Source of the DNA: an uncultured Clostridium sp.
GTDB taxonomy: Bacteria > Bacillota > Clostridia > Lachnospirales > Lachnospiraceae
Assembly (NCBI GenBank): GCA_900551225.1
Contig: URUZ01000376.1
Location: 1-6,152, forward strand
Length of the DNA: 6,152 bases
Direction of reading: 5' to 3'
Made by a program: the position numbers and the translations under genes. This document shows, in pieces, positions 1 through 6,086 of this stretch (positions are counted from its first letter, which is position 1; every line of letters starts with the position of its first letter). The notes below the pieces were generated by a model that saw only the letters and a list, made by a program, of their open reading frames with translations, searched no databases and was not told where the DNA came from.

Positions 1-1
1 C

Positions 2-655
2 TCCAACACTTATGCCCCGCTCCCCCGCCTGCGCGCTCTCTTCACTCAGGCCATCGAACATCCGGATATTGCCGCCCTGTCCATCGCCACCAGACCGGAC
101 TGCCTGCCCCATGAAACAGTAAAACTGCTGGGGGAGTTGAACCGCATAAAGCCGGTGTGGGTGGAGCTGGGCCTGCAGACCATACACCAGGACACTGCCC
201 GGCTGATCCGCCGCGGCTACGAGCTGCCCGTATTCGAGGAGGCCTGCCGCCGGTTGAAGGCAGCGGGTCTGGAAGTAATCGTCCACCTGATTCTGGGGCT
301 TCCCGGAGAGGACAGGCAGAAAATCATGGAGTCAGTCCGCTACCTGGGCATGCGCTCCGAAGAGGGCCTGGCAGACGGGGTCAAGCTGCATCTGCTCCAC
401 ATTCTAAAAGGGACGGACCTGGCTTCTTACTACCGGTCCCATCCCTTTTTTGTCCCCACCATGGAGGAATACATTGATCTTGTGATTGACTGTGTGGAAA
501 TCCTTCCGCAGGACCTGACCATCCACCGCCTGACCGGCGATGGTCCCAAGTCTCTGCTGATCGCCCCTCTGTGGAGCGGCAACAAGCGGCTGGTCCTCAA
601 CAGCCTGCACCGCCGTTTTAAGGAGCGGGACACCTGGCAGGGCAGGTGTCAATAG
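2..655 (+). CDS. TIGR01212-family radical SAM protein (YtqA/YhcC/MnmL type), 5' end missing
   Basis: The frame is open from base 2 to the TAG at 653-655, giving 217 residues. The family is usually a little over 300 residues, so about a third, including the CxxxCxxC iron-sulfur motif, lies before the window. Family landmarks run in the expected order (window residue numbers): SIATRPDCL (27-35), WVELGLQT (53-60), HLILGLPGE (95-103), HRLTGDGPKSLL (175-186), APLWSGNKR (188-196) and DTWQG near the C-terminus (210-214). A TTG at 137 could be mistaken for a start, but family similarity continues well upstream of it. In Bacillus subtilis the homologue YtqA (MnmL) has been linked to modification of the tRNA wobble uridine side chain, next to the methyltransferase YtqB/MnmM; whether this copy does the same is inference. 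It faces the deoC operon and overlaps it by 7 bases, and is functionally unrelated to it. Family assignment is very secure, exact role less so. Confidence 0.93.
   Translation, partial: SNTYAPLPRLRALFTQAIEHPDIAALSIATRPDCLPHETVKLLGELNRIKPVWVELGLQTIHQDTARLIRRGYELPVFEEACRRLKAAGLEVIVHLILGLPGEDRQKIMESVRYLGMRSEEGLADGVKLHLLHILKGTDLASYYRSHPFFVPTMEEYIDLVIDCVEILPQDLTIHRLTGDGPKSLLIAPLWSGNKRLVLNSLHRRFKERDTWQGRCQ
629..650. repeat. Perfect inverted repeat at the convergent gene junction; possible bidirectional 3'-end hairpin
   Basis: The arms GACACCTG (629-636) and CAGGTGTC (643-650) are exact reverse complements, 8 bp each, with a 6-base loop (637-642). On the - strand the hairpin begins at the second base of the deoC stop codon, so it would cap the deoC mRNA. 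On the + strand it sits in the last codons of the radical SAM gene. Neither side is followed by a run of U, so it is not a classic intrinsic terminator. The left arm also encodes the conserved DTWQ of the radical SAM protein, so part of the symmetry could be constrained by protein sequence. Confidence 0.5.
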
Positions 656-1317
656 CCGGATGTCCCCTCCCCTTTAATCAGCGCAATAGCAGAGCTGGTC
701 CCCAGACGGTCAGCTCCAGCCTCCAGAAAGTCCGCCATGTCTTTCACGCTGCGGATTCCGCCCGCTGCCTTTACCTTCACCTGGGGGCCGGCATTTGCCC
801 GCATCAGCTTGACATCCGCCAGGTTGGCGCCGGCACTTCCGAAGCCGGTGGAGGTCTTGATGTAATCGGCTCCGGCCTCAGTCACACAGCGGCACAGCGC
901 GATTTTCTCCTCATCCGTCAGGTAACAGGTCTCTATAATCACCTTCAGCACATGGTCCCCCACCGTCTCCTTAAGGGTCCTGATCTCCCGGGTAACCGCA
1001 TCGAACCGGCCTTCCTTTGCCGCTCCGATGTTGATCACCATATCGATCTCCTCCGCCCCGTCCTCAAGGGCTTTCCTGGCCTCGGCTGCCTTGACCTCAG
1101 TCACCTGGTAGCCCAGCGGGAAGCCGATTACCGTGCAGATGGCCAGCCGGTCTCCGTAAGCCTCTTTAATCCGGCTGATAAAGCTTGGCGGAATACACAC
1201 CGTGGCGGTCTTATAGGCAACTGCATCCTCACAGATCTGCCGGATGTCCTCCCACGTGGAATATGGTTTTAATAACGTATGGTCTACCCTTGCCAAAATC
1301 TCCTGATTGTTCATCAT
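649..1317 (-). CDS. deoC: Deoxyribose-phosphate aldolase (DERA)
   Basis: A class I (Schiff-base) aldolase of the cytoplasm, which cleaves 2-deoxy-D-ribose 5-phosphate to acetaldehyde and glyceraldehyde 3-phosphate, the last step of deoxynucleoside/deoxyribose catabolism. The 222 residues match the usual short bacterial form. Visible landmarks: VDHTLLKP (11-18), the catalytic Asp in EIDMVIN (Asp92), the Schiff-base Lys in YIKTSTGF (Lys154), the second active-site Lys in VKAAGGIR (Lys183), the phosphate-binding GTSS (206-209), and a C-terminal Tyr (222) like the terminal Tyr that assists proton transfer in E. coli DeoC. Two ATGs are adjacent (1317 and 1314). An AGGAG at 1327-1323 serves either, with 5 or 8 bases spacing, so the start is uncertain by one residue. 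The gene is last in the operon, 38 bases after rbsD, and its stop overlaps the converging radical SAM gene. Nothing appears degenerate. Confidence 0.96.
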   Translation of the reverse strand: MMNNQEILARVDHTLLKPYSTWEDIRQICEDAVAYKTATVCIPPSFISRIKEAYGDRLAICTVIGFPLGYQVTEVKAAEARKALEDGAEEIDMVINIGAAKEGRFDAVTREIRTLKETVGDHVLKVIIETCYLTDEEKIALCRCVTEAGADYIKTSTGFGSAGANLADVKLMRANAGPQVKVKAAGGIRSVKDMADFLEAGADRLGTSSAIALIKGEGTSGY

Positions 1318-1355
1318 TTCCTCTCCTGTCCGCTGATTTATTTTGTACCCCGCAT

Positions 1356-1754
1356 TTAGTACGCGCAGCCTGCCACCAGGATAATGCTGGGATAGGGGGT
1401 GAACTCCCCGGTGCGGATGATCCCTCTTGCCTGTTTCGTCTGCTCCTTAAATGCAGTGTGGGGCACATACTCCACAGGCAGCCCCTCCGGCAGTATTTCC
1501 AATATTTCCCTGTGAATATCCGGGCTGACTGTCCGCAGCTCCTCCGCCAGCACCGCCTTCTCCACCACCATGTATTCCAGCACCGCCTTCAGCACCGGAA
1601 TGTACCGCGGCTCATTCTCCTTCCACGCCAGGTCAATGCGTTCCACCTGGCAGGGCATGGGCAGCCCCGCGTCGCTGACCACAATGGTGTCCATGTGTCC
1701 CGTCTCCGCCAGCAGGCGGGCTATATCCGGATTTAAAATTCCTCTTTTCAGCAT
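1356..1754 (-). CDS. rbsD: D-ribose pyranase (RbsD/FucU family mutarotase)
   Basis: RbsD interconverts the beta-pyranose and beta-furanose forms of D-ribose, supplying the furanose used by ribokinase; the family forms cytoplasmic ring-shaped multimers. From the ATG at 1754 the protein is 132 residues and starts MLKRGILN. The family catalytic His and Asp then fall at 20 and 28 (GHMDT and SDAGLP), as in characterised RbsD proteins. His99, Lys103 and Tyr121 also match active-site positions, and RTGEFTPY (114-121) is the typical C-terminal block. The residue two after Tyr121 is Ser123, where RbsD normally has Asn. An upstream in-frame ATG at 1766 would add four residues but has only A/T-rich sequence before it, while GAGGG at 1764-1760 is well placed for 1754. 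The gene lies 59 bases after the binding-protein gene, beyond a terminator-like hairpin, and 38 bases before deoC. No ribokinase or CUT2-type RbsABC genes are present here. Confidence 0.93.
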   Translation of the reverse strand: MLKRGILNPDIARLLAETGHMDTIVVSDAGLPMPCQVERIDLAWKENEPRYIPVLKAVLEYMVVEKAVLAEELRTVSPDIHREILEILPEGLPVEYVPHTAFKEQTKQARGIIRTGEFTPYPSIILVAGCAY

Positions 1755-1759
1755 ATTGT

Positions 1760-1764
1760 CCCTC
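1760..1764 (-). promoter_or_regulatory. Ribosome binding site that fixes the rbsD start
   Basis: GAGGG on the - strand lies 5 bases before the ATG at 1754. It overlaps the other candidate ATG (1766), so the latter would have no Shine-Dalgarno sequence, only TTTTAAACAAAA. This favours the 132-residue form of RbsD. Confidence 0.7.
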
Positions 1765-1770
1765 ATTTTT

Positions 1771-1805
1771 GTTTAAAATAGCGGCAGCCGCCTGGCAGCT
1801 GCCGC
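1771..1805 (-). terminator. Terminator-like hairpin between the binding-protein gene and rbsD
   Basis: On the - strand, GCGGCAGC (1805-1798) and GCTGCCGC (1788-1781) form a perfect 8-bp GC-rich stem with a 9-base loop, followed directly by TATTTTAAAC. It begins 8 bases after the stop of the solute-binding-protein gene. This is the form of a Rho-independent terminator with a short U tract. Because rbsD follows with its own ribosome binding site and no clear promoter, it more likely acts as a partial terminator, or as a 3' stabiliser keeping binding-protein mRNA more abundant than the enzyme mRNA. The + strand side lacks a T run, so it acts in one direction. Confidence 0.65.
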
Positions 1806-1813
1806 GGTATGCC

Positions 1814-3193
1814 TTACTGGTTCAGCAGAAGCTTGGCACGGTCGGAGATATCCTTCACCGCAACCTCACCGGTATAGGACGGGTCCAGAAGGATCTGGCT
1901 GATGGCATCGTTAAGCACATCATAGTAGTATTCAGTATAGTATGGATGATAGGGGCGCTCCTTCACGTAGTTCAGCATATCACAGGGAACCTGGTAGGCC
2001 GGGTTCTCTGCTATAATCGCCTCAAACGCCTTGCTCTCAGCCGCTGCCGGGCTGGTGGGCAGATAGCCGGTGAGGGAGGCGAACTTGCCCGCCACCTCAG
2101 GATCGCAGAGGTACTTCACGAAATCCCATGTGGCCTCATTCTCCTCCTCGGAGAAGCCCTCGAACATCACGATATTGGCTCCGCCGCTTCCCACGCCCTG
2201 TTCCTTGTTGGCCGGAAGCATGGCCACGCCCAGATCGAACTCCGTGCTCTCCGTCAGATAGTTGATGTCCCCTGAGGAGGAGTAGATGATGCCCACTGTT
2301 CCGCCGATAAAATCATTTCTGCAGGAGTCAAAGCTGGTGTAATCCTCTCCAGCCGGTGTCTTCATCAACCCGTCCTGCATCATTCCCTTCAGGAAATCAA
2401 CTGCCTCGATACCCGCCTCGTTGTTAAATCCAATGTCCGTACCGTCCGCATTTAAAGAGGTTCCGCCGCACTGGAACACCAGGCTCTCCAGGAACATACC
2501 GTCTGCGGGGATTGCAAAGCCCCACCGGGAGCCTTCCACGGACAGCTTGGCCGCGCAGTCCTTCAGCTCCTCCCACGTTGTTGGGGGTGCTTCCGGGTCC
2601 AGGCCCACTTCCTTGAACATATCCTTGTTGTAGTACATGATGTAGGTAGAACGGTTAAAAGGCAGGGAAGCCAGGGCGCCGCTCTCATCGTAGGAGAAGC
2701 TCATCAGGCCCTCGTAGAACGAAGTTAAATCAAGGCCGTCCCGCTCCGCAAATGTCTTTAAATCCAACACCTTCCCGGTGTTATAGAAGGGCTTAATCCT
2801 GGACACCTCCAGCTGGCACAGGTTGGGCTGGTTGCCCGCCGCCAGCGCGGTCTGGGCCTGGGCGGCCGTCTCATTGTAATCCCCCTGGTAGGACACGGTC
2901 ACCCACACCTTGTCCTGTGAGGCGTTGTAATCCGCCACAATCTTCTCAATGTTCTCCAGATGGGACCCCTTTAAGCCCTCCCAGAAGGACACCTGAACCC
3001 GTTCCTCCCCGCCGGCCGCCTGGGAACCCGCCCCCTCAGATCCAGCCGCTTCAGATCCAGCCGCCTGGGCAGAAGTCTGTCCCCCCGCCTGGGTCCCTGA
3101 CCCGGTATTGCTGCTGCCGCAGCCTGCCATTGCCCCCACGCTCATGGCTCCTGCCATGACCAGCGCCGCTGCTCTCAATGTACTTTTTTTCAT
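1814..3193 (-). CDS. UgpB-like ABC transporter solute-binding lipoprotein
   Basis: The extracellular substrate-binding subunit of a CUT1 importer, anchored to the outer face of the membrane by lipid. 459 residues. Residues 1-24 are a signal peptide (KK, then an Ala/Met/Val-rich core) ending in the lipobox MAGC, so Cys25 would be lipidated. Residues 26-64 are a flexible Ala/Gly/Ser/Glu/Gln-rich tether with a five-residue repeat, and the SBP_bac_1 fold begins near VSFWEG (68-73). Several blocks resemble E. coli UgpB (sn-glycerol-3-phosphate binding): GDY (104-106), PFNRST (178-183), YYNKDMF (187-193), GLDP (197-200), SSSG (305-308), GGAN (337-340) and TGYLP (375-379). Related proteins bind other ligands, so G3P is not established. 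The ATG is preceded by AAGGAGG 7 bases away, the best ribosome site in the window, consistent with high expression. It follows the second permease by 48 bases. Family certain, ligand unknown. Confidence 0.93.
   Translation of the reverse strand: MKKSTLRAAALVMAGAMSVGAMAGCGSSNTGSGTQAGGQTSAQAAGSEAAGSEGAGSQAAGGEERVQVSFWEGLKGSHLENIEKIVADYNASQDKVWVTVSYQGDYNETAAQAQTALAAGNQPNLCQLEVSRIKPFYNTGKVLDLKTFAERDGLDLTSFYEGLMSFSYDESGALASLPFNRSTYIMYYNKDMFKEVGLDPEAPPTTWEELKDCAAKLSVEGSRWGFAIPADGMFLESLVFQCGGTSLNADGTDIGFNNEAGIEAVDFLKGMMQDGLMKTPAGEDYTSFDSCRNDFIGGTVGIIYSSSGDINYLTESTEFDLGVAMLPANKEQGVGSGGANIVMFEGFSEEENEATWDFVKYLCDPEVAGKFASLTGYLPTSPAAAESKAFEAIIAENPAYQVPCDMLNYVKERPYHPYYTEYYYDVLNDAISQILLDPSYTGEVAVKDISDRAKLLLNQ
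3036..3065 (-). repeat. 15-bp tandem repeat in the lipoprotein tether
   Basis: Two 15-base units (3036-3050 and 3051-3065) match at 14 of 15 positions. In the protein they belong to a run of five-residue units of the pattern Ala-Ala/Gly-Gly-Ser-Glu/Gln, with less exact copies on the side toward the mature domain. The repeat extends the low-complexity linker between Cys25 and the folded domain and probably varies in copy number between relatives. Confidence 0.7.
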
Positions 3194-3241
3194 GAATTTT
3201 CCTCCTTCATTATATAGTGAAATCGTTGCTGTACATACCTT

Positions 3242-4075
3242 CTACTTGATTCCCGAATACACAAAGGCCTTGCGGATCTTGCCGCTGGCAAATGCATACA
3301 CAGCCAAAATGGGAAGCACCATCATCAGGTTGCCCGCCATGACAATGGGCCACTGGCTGGCCCCCTCAGAGCCGGTCAGCAGGGTGACTCCAATGGGCAG
3401 GGTCCTGAACGTATTGTTGCTGGTCATAACCAGAGGCCAGAAATAGGAGTTCCAGGATGAGATAAAGCTTAACAGCCCAATGGATGAGATGGCCGTCCTG
3501 GCCATGGGGATCATGATCCGCACGATGATCTTCCACTCGCTGGCATCGTCCAGCCTGGCCGCCTCAATGATCTCCTGTGGTATCTGCAGGAAATACTGGC
3601 GCAGCAGGAAGATGCCGAAGGCATTTCCAATAAATGGAATGACCATGGGCGCGTAACTGTTTAACAGTCCCATCTTGTTGAACATCAGATAGGACGGGGC
3701 AAATGTGATCTGCTGCGGAAGCATGAACCCCAGCAGTACAAATGCGAAGAACAGGTTCTTGCACTTAAAATTGTATTTGGCAAACCCGTAAGCCGCGGGC
3801 ACCACCACGATAAATTGCAGCAGCACCACGCTGAGGGCAATAATCAGCGAGTTTTTGAAGAACAGGCCGAAGGGGATCTTCTGAAGCACCGTTCCGAAGC
3901 TCTCCGCCGTGATGGTGCTGGGGATCAGGGTGGGCGGGAAGATCATGGACTCCTTCTGTGTCTTAAAAGCCGTGATCACCATCCAGTAGAAGGGAAATAC
4001 CATGATCACCACCAGCAGGCGTTTCATAACCAGGTCAAAGATCCGGACCACCACATTTTTAGCGCCGTGATTCAT
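3242..4075 (-). CDS. CUT1 ABC transporter permease, MalG/UgpE type
   Basis: One of two membrane subunits forming the import channel. From the ATG at 4075 it has 277 residues, typical for the family. About six membrane helices are visible (near 15-36, 74-96, 107-128, 142-160, 195-215 and 246-265). The cytoplasmic EAA loop that docks on the ATPase is at 171-190 (EAARLDDAS through RIMIP). Position 7 of that loop, normally Gly, is Asp177. The C-terminus (AFVYSGIK) is typical of MalG-like proteins. A GTG at 4084 would add three residues, but those bases are part of the GAGGTG ribosome site that serves the ATG, so the shorter start is preferred. It begins 15 bases after the partner permease gene and precedes the binding-protein gene by 48 bases. 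Function as a transporter subunit is certain; the substrate depends on the binding protein. Confidence 0.94.
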   Translation of the reverse strand: MNHGAKNVVVRIFDLVMKRLLVVIMVFPFYWMVITAFKTQKESMIFPPTLIPSTITAESFGTVLQKIPFGLFFKNSLIIALSVVLLQFIVVVPAAYGFAKYNFKCKNLFFAFVLLGFMLPQQITFAPSYLMFNKMGLLNSYAPMVIPFIGNAFGIFLLRQYFLQIPQEIIEAARLDDASEWKIIVRIMIPMARTAISSIGLLSFISSWNSYFWPLVMTSNNTFRTLPIGVTLLTGSEGASQWPIVMAGNLMMVLPILAVYAFASGKIRKAFVYSGIK

Positions 4076-4081
4076 AAATTT

Positions 4082-4087
4082 CACCTC
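4082..4087 (-). promoter_or_regulatory. Ribosome binding site that fixes the second permease start
   Basis: GAGGTG on the - strand lies 6 bases before the ATG at 4075. The GTG inside it (4084-4082) is in frame and could be miscalled as the start, but it would have only AAAGA before it. The 277-residue protein is therefore favoured. Confidence 0.75.
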
Positions 4088-4090
4088 TTT

Positions 4091-5005
4091 CTATTGATAG
4101 TGGACCTTCTTCTCCAGCACCTTAAAGTACAGGAACGTGAGCACGCCCACCAGGATCAGAAGCAGCAGGCTGGCTGCGCTTCCTGTTCCAAGCTTGCCGA
4201 ACTTATAAGTCTGCTCATAAATGTAGTACACCAGGGTGTTGGTGGAGTTCATGGGTCCGCCTCCTGTGATCAGGTTCACCGCGTCAAAGATCTGGAAGGA
4301 CGAGATGGTGGCTGTGATGGACACAAAGAACAGGGTTGGCGAGATCATGGGCAGGGTGATCCTGAAAAATGTCTTGTAGGCCGGCGCATCGTCAATGGAC
4401 GCCGCCTCATAGATCTCCCTGGGAACCCCCTGAAGGGCAGCCATGATCAGAAGGGTGTAATATCCCGCCTGCTTCCACACCATCACCAGCACCAGGGAAA
4501 ACAGCGAGGTCCGGGGATTGGTAAAAAATGGAAAGGCCTTGAATCCCATGGCGGTGATAATGGAGTTGAGGAAGCCCACCTGGGCGTCGAAGAGCCACAG
4601 GAACACCATGGACACGGAGACCAGGGAAATGATATGGGGCGTGAAGATAACCGCCTGCACAAACCCGTTGAACCTGGCGTGGAGCTTCCCGTTGAGCCAC
4701 ACCGCCAGCAGCGTTGACACAGCGATGGTCAGCAGCACCACCACCACGCTGTAGAAAATGGTGTTCATCAGCACCTTGATGAAGCTGGGAGTGGAGAACA
4801 GATACTTAAAGTTGTTCATGCCCACGTACTTGCTGTCAGGCGAGATCAGGTTGCCTGAATGGAACGCCCAGAACATGGTAAACAAAATGGGATAAACTGT
4901 AAAAAGTGAGATCAGAAACACCGCAGGCGCCACCAGGGAGAAGCCCTTTAAGTTGGCGAACCGCTGCTGGTTGGGATCGTGGAACATTTCCTTCTTACCC
5001 GCCAT
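4091..5005 (-). CDS. CUT1 ABC transporter permease, MalF/UgpA type
   Basis: The other membrane subunit of the importer, 304 residues from the ATG at 5005. A short polar N-terminus is followed by about six hydrophobic segments (near 23-45, 82-104, 117-139, 168-191, 224-242 and 276-296). The EAA loop is at 200-219 (EAASIDDAP through RITLP), and the LITGGGP motif at 245-251 is characteristic of MalF/UgpA-type subunits. As in the partner permease, the seventh EAA position is Asp (206) and not Gly. The start ATG shares its A with the TGA stop of the ATPase gene (TGATG), a typical arrangement for translational coupling. An A-rich AGGGGG about 9 bases upstream can also recruit ribosomes. A TTG at 5008 would add one residue and is unlikely. 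Family certain, substrate unknown. Confidence 0.94.
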   Translation of the reverse strand: MAGKKEMFHDPNQQRFANLKGFSLVAPAVFLISLFTVYPILFTMFWAFHSGNLISPDSKYVGMNNFKYLFSTPSFIKVLMNTIFYSVVVVLLTIAVSTLLAVWLNGKLHARFNGFVQAVIFTPHIISLVSVSMVFLWLFDAQVGFLNSIITAMGFKAFPFFTNPRTSLFSLVLVMVWKQAGYYTLLIMAALQGVPREIYEAASIDDAPAYKTFFRITLPMISPTLFFVSITATISSFQIFDAVNLITGGGPMNSTNTLVYYIYEQTYKFGKLGTGSAASLLLLILVGVLTFLYFKVLEKKVHYQ

Positions 5006-6060
5006 CAATCATCGCCCCCTTTTGTCCCTGCATTCAGTTTCCCCACCTGCTCCATGACAGCCTCGTCAAATGCAGCCCGGACAGAGTCCCCGTCAAATAT
5101 GTATAGATTGCTGTACCGGATATAGATGGGAATATCCCGCTCCGCCACATCCTCCTGGGATTTGGCGCTGATATTCCCAAAGTCACAGACCATGGAGTAA
5201 ATACACTCGGAGCCAAGATTTTCCTTGGTATTCACGTGCACGTCCAGCCTCAGGCTGGCCTCGTTCTCCGGCTTCTCAAACATCACCCGCTCCGGCCTGA
5301 AGCCCAGCTGGAAACCGTCCTTTAAGGCCCCCTGAAGGATGTTCATGGGCGGAGTGCCGATGAATCTTGCGGTGTAGACATTCTGCGGATTCTGATACAT
5401 CTGGGTGGGGGTGCTGCGCTGCATGATCACGCCCTTATCCATCAGGATAATGTTGTCCCCCATGGACATGGCCTCCATCTGATCGTGGGTCACATACACA
5501 AAGGTGGTCTTTAAACGCTCGTGCATCTGGATCAGCTCCACCCGCATCTGGGTCCGCAGCTTGGCATCCAGGTTGGACAGCGGCTCGTCCATCAGGAACA
5601 CCTTGGGCTTCTTCACCATGGCCCTGGCCAGGGCCACACGCTGTCTCTGTCCGCCGGACAGCTTGGACGGCTTTCTGTCCAGATAGGGCGTCAGGCCAAC
5701 GGTCTCGCTGATCTCCTCCACCAGCTTCCTGCGCTCCTCCCTGGGAATCTTCTTATTCTCCAGCCCGAACTCAATGTTCTGGCGCACGGTCATGGTGGGA
5801 TACAGGGCATAGTTCTGGAACACCATGGCAATGTCCCGCTTGCCCGGAGGCAGCACGCCCACGTCCGTGTCGTCGATGAAGATACGGCCGGCGGTGGGTG
5901 TCTCCAGTCCTGCGATCATGCGCAGGGTGGTGGACTTCCCACAGCCCGACGGTCCAACCAGTATGGTGAAGGAACCGTCCTCAATCTCCAGATTCAGATC
6001 CGGTATAATCACGTCTTTTCCATATGTTTTATTGATATGTTCCAGTTTGATTGCTCCCAT
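5005..6060 (-). CDS. CUT1 ABC transporter ATP-binding protein, UgpC/MalK/MsmX type
   Basis: The cytoplasmic ATPase that powers the importer as a homodimer; 351 residues, slightly shorter than MalK (about 370). All nucleotide-binding motifs are present in order: Walker A GPSGCGKST (36-44), Q-loop Gln82 in VFQNYALYP, signature LSGGQ (134-138), Walker B VFLMDE (154-159) with catalytic Glu159, D-loop SNLD (162-165), and H-loop His192 in YVTHDQ. A TOBE-like C-terminal domain follows, marked by GFRPE, and ends in a charged Gly/Asp tail. The ATG at 6060 has GGAGGGG 5 bases upstream. The frame stays open upstream to the window edge, but without another usual start codon, and MGAIKLEHINKTYG is a normal N-terminus. 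Bacillota often use one shared CUT1 ATPase elsewhere in the genome; a dedicated copy here suggests a self-contained transporter. UgpC is the common database name and does not prove the substrate. Confidence 0.96.
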   Translation of the reverse strand: MGAIKLEHINKTYGKDVIIPDLNLEIEDGSFTILVGPSGCGKSTTLRMIAGLETPTAGRIFIDDTDVGVLPPGKRDIAMVFQNYALYPTMTVRQNIEFGLENKKIPREERRKLVEEISETVGLTPYLDRKPSKLSGGQRQRVALARAMVKKPKVFLMDEPLSNLDAKLRTQMRVELIQMHERLKTTFVYVTHDQMEAMSMGDNIILMDKGVIMQRSTPTQMYQNPQNVYTARFIGTPPMNILQGALKDGFQLGFRPERVMFEKPENEASLRLDVHVNTKENLGSECIYSMVCDFGNISAKSQEDVAERDIPIYIRYSNLYIFDGDSVRAAFDEAVMEQVGKLNAGTKGGDD

Positions 6061-6086
6061 AATAACCCCTCCATCAATATGTATGT

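Noticed and set aside
646..1272. A 208-codon + strand open frame opposite deoC
   Set aside because: It lies almost wholly inside a well-conserved deoC on the opposite strand and its translation shows no family resemblance; it is a codon-composition artefact.
1547..1590. A 14-base direct repeat (1547-1560 and 1577-1590) inside rbsD
   Set aside because: The copies are in frame, 10 codons apart, and encode the similar peptides KAVLE and KAVLA in helical parts of a normal-length RbsD; a chance codon-level repeat is sufficient.
3209..3214. A perfect TATAAT on the - strand just before the binding-protein gene
   Set aside because: A start point about 7 bases downstream would fall in the AAGGAGG ribosome site (3207-3201) and remove it from the mRNA. 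At 17-bp spacing the -35 position reads TATGTA, a poor match.
3218..3231. A possible catabolite-response (cre) site, TGAAATCGTT..., in the gap between the second permease and binding-protein genes
   Set aside because: Only the left half fits the cre consensus; the last three informative positions on the right do not match, and the location inside an operon is not persuasive.
3815..4717. A 300-codon open frame on the + strand, antisense to both permease genes
   Set aside because: It spans the junction of two clear permease genes on the other strand, and its His/Gln/Gly-rich translation is what GC-rich antisense codons produce. No recognisable domain or good ribosome site is present.
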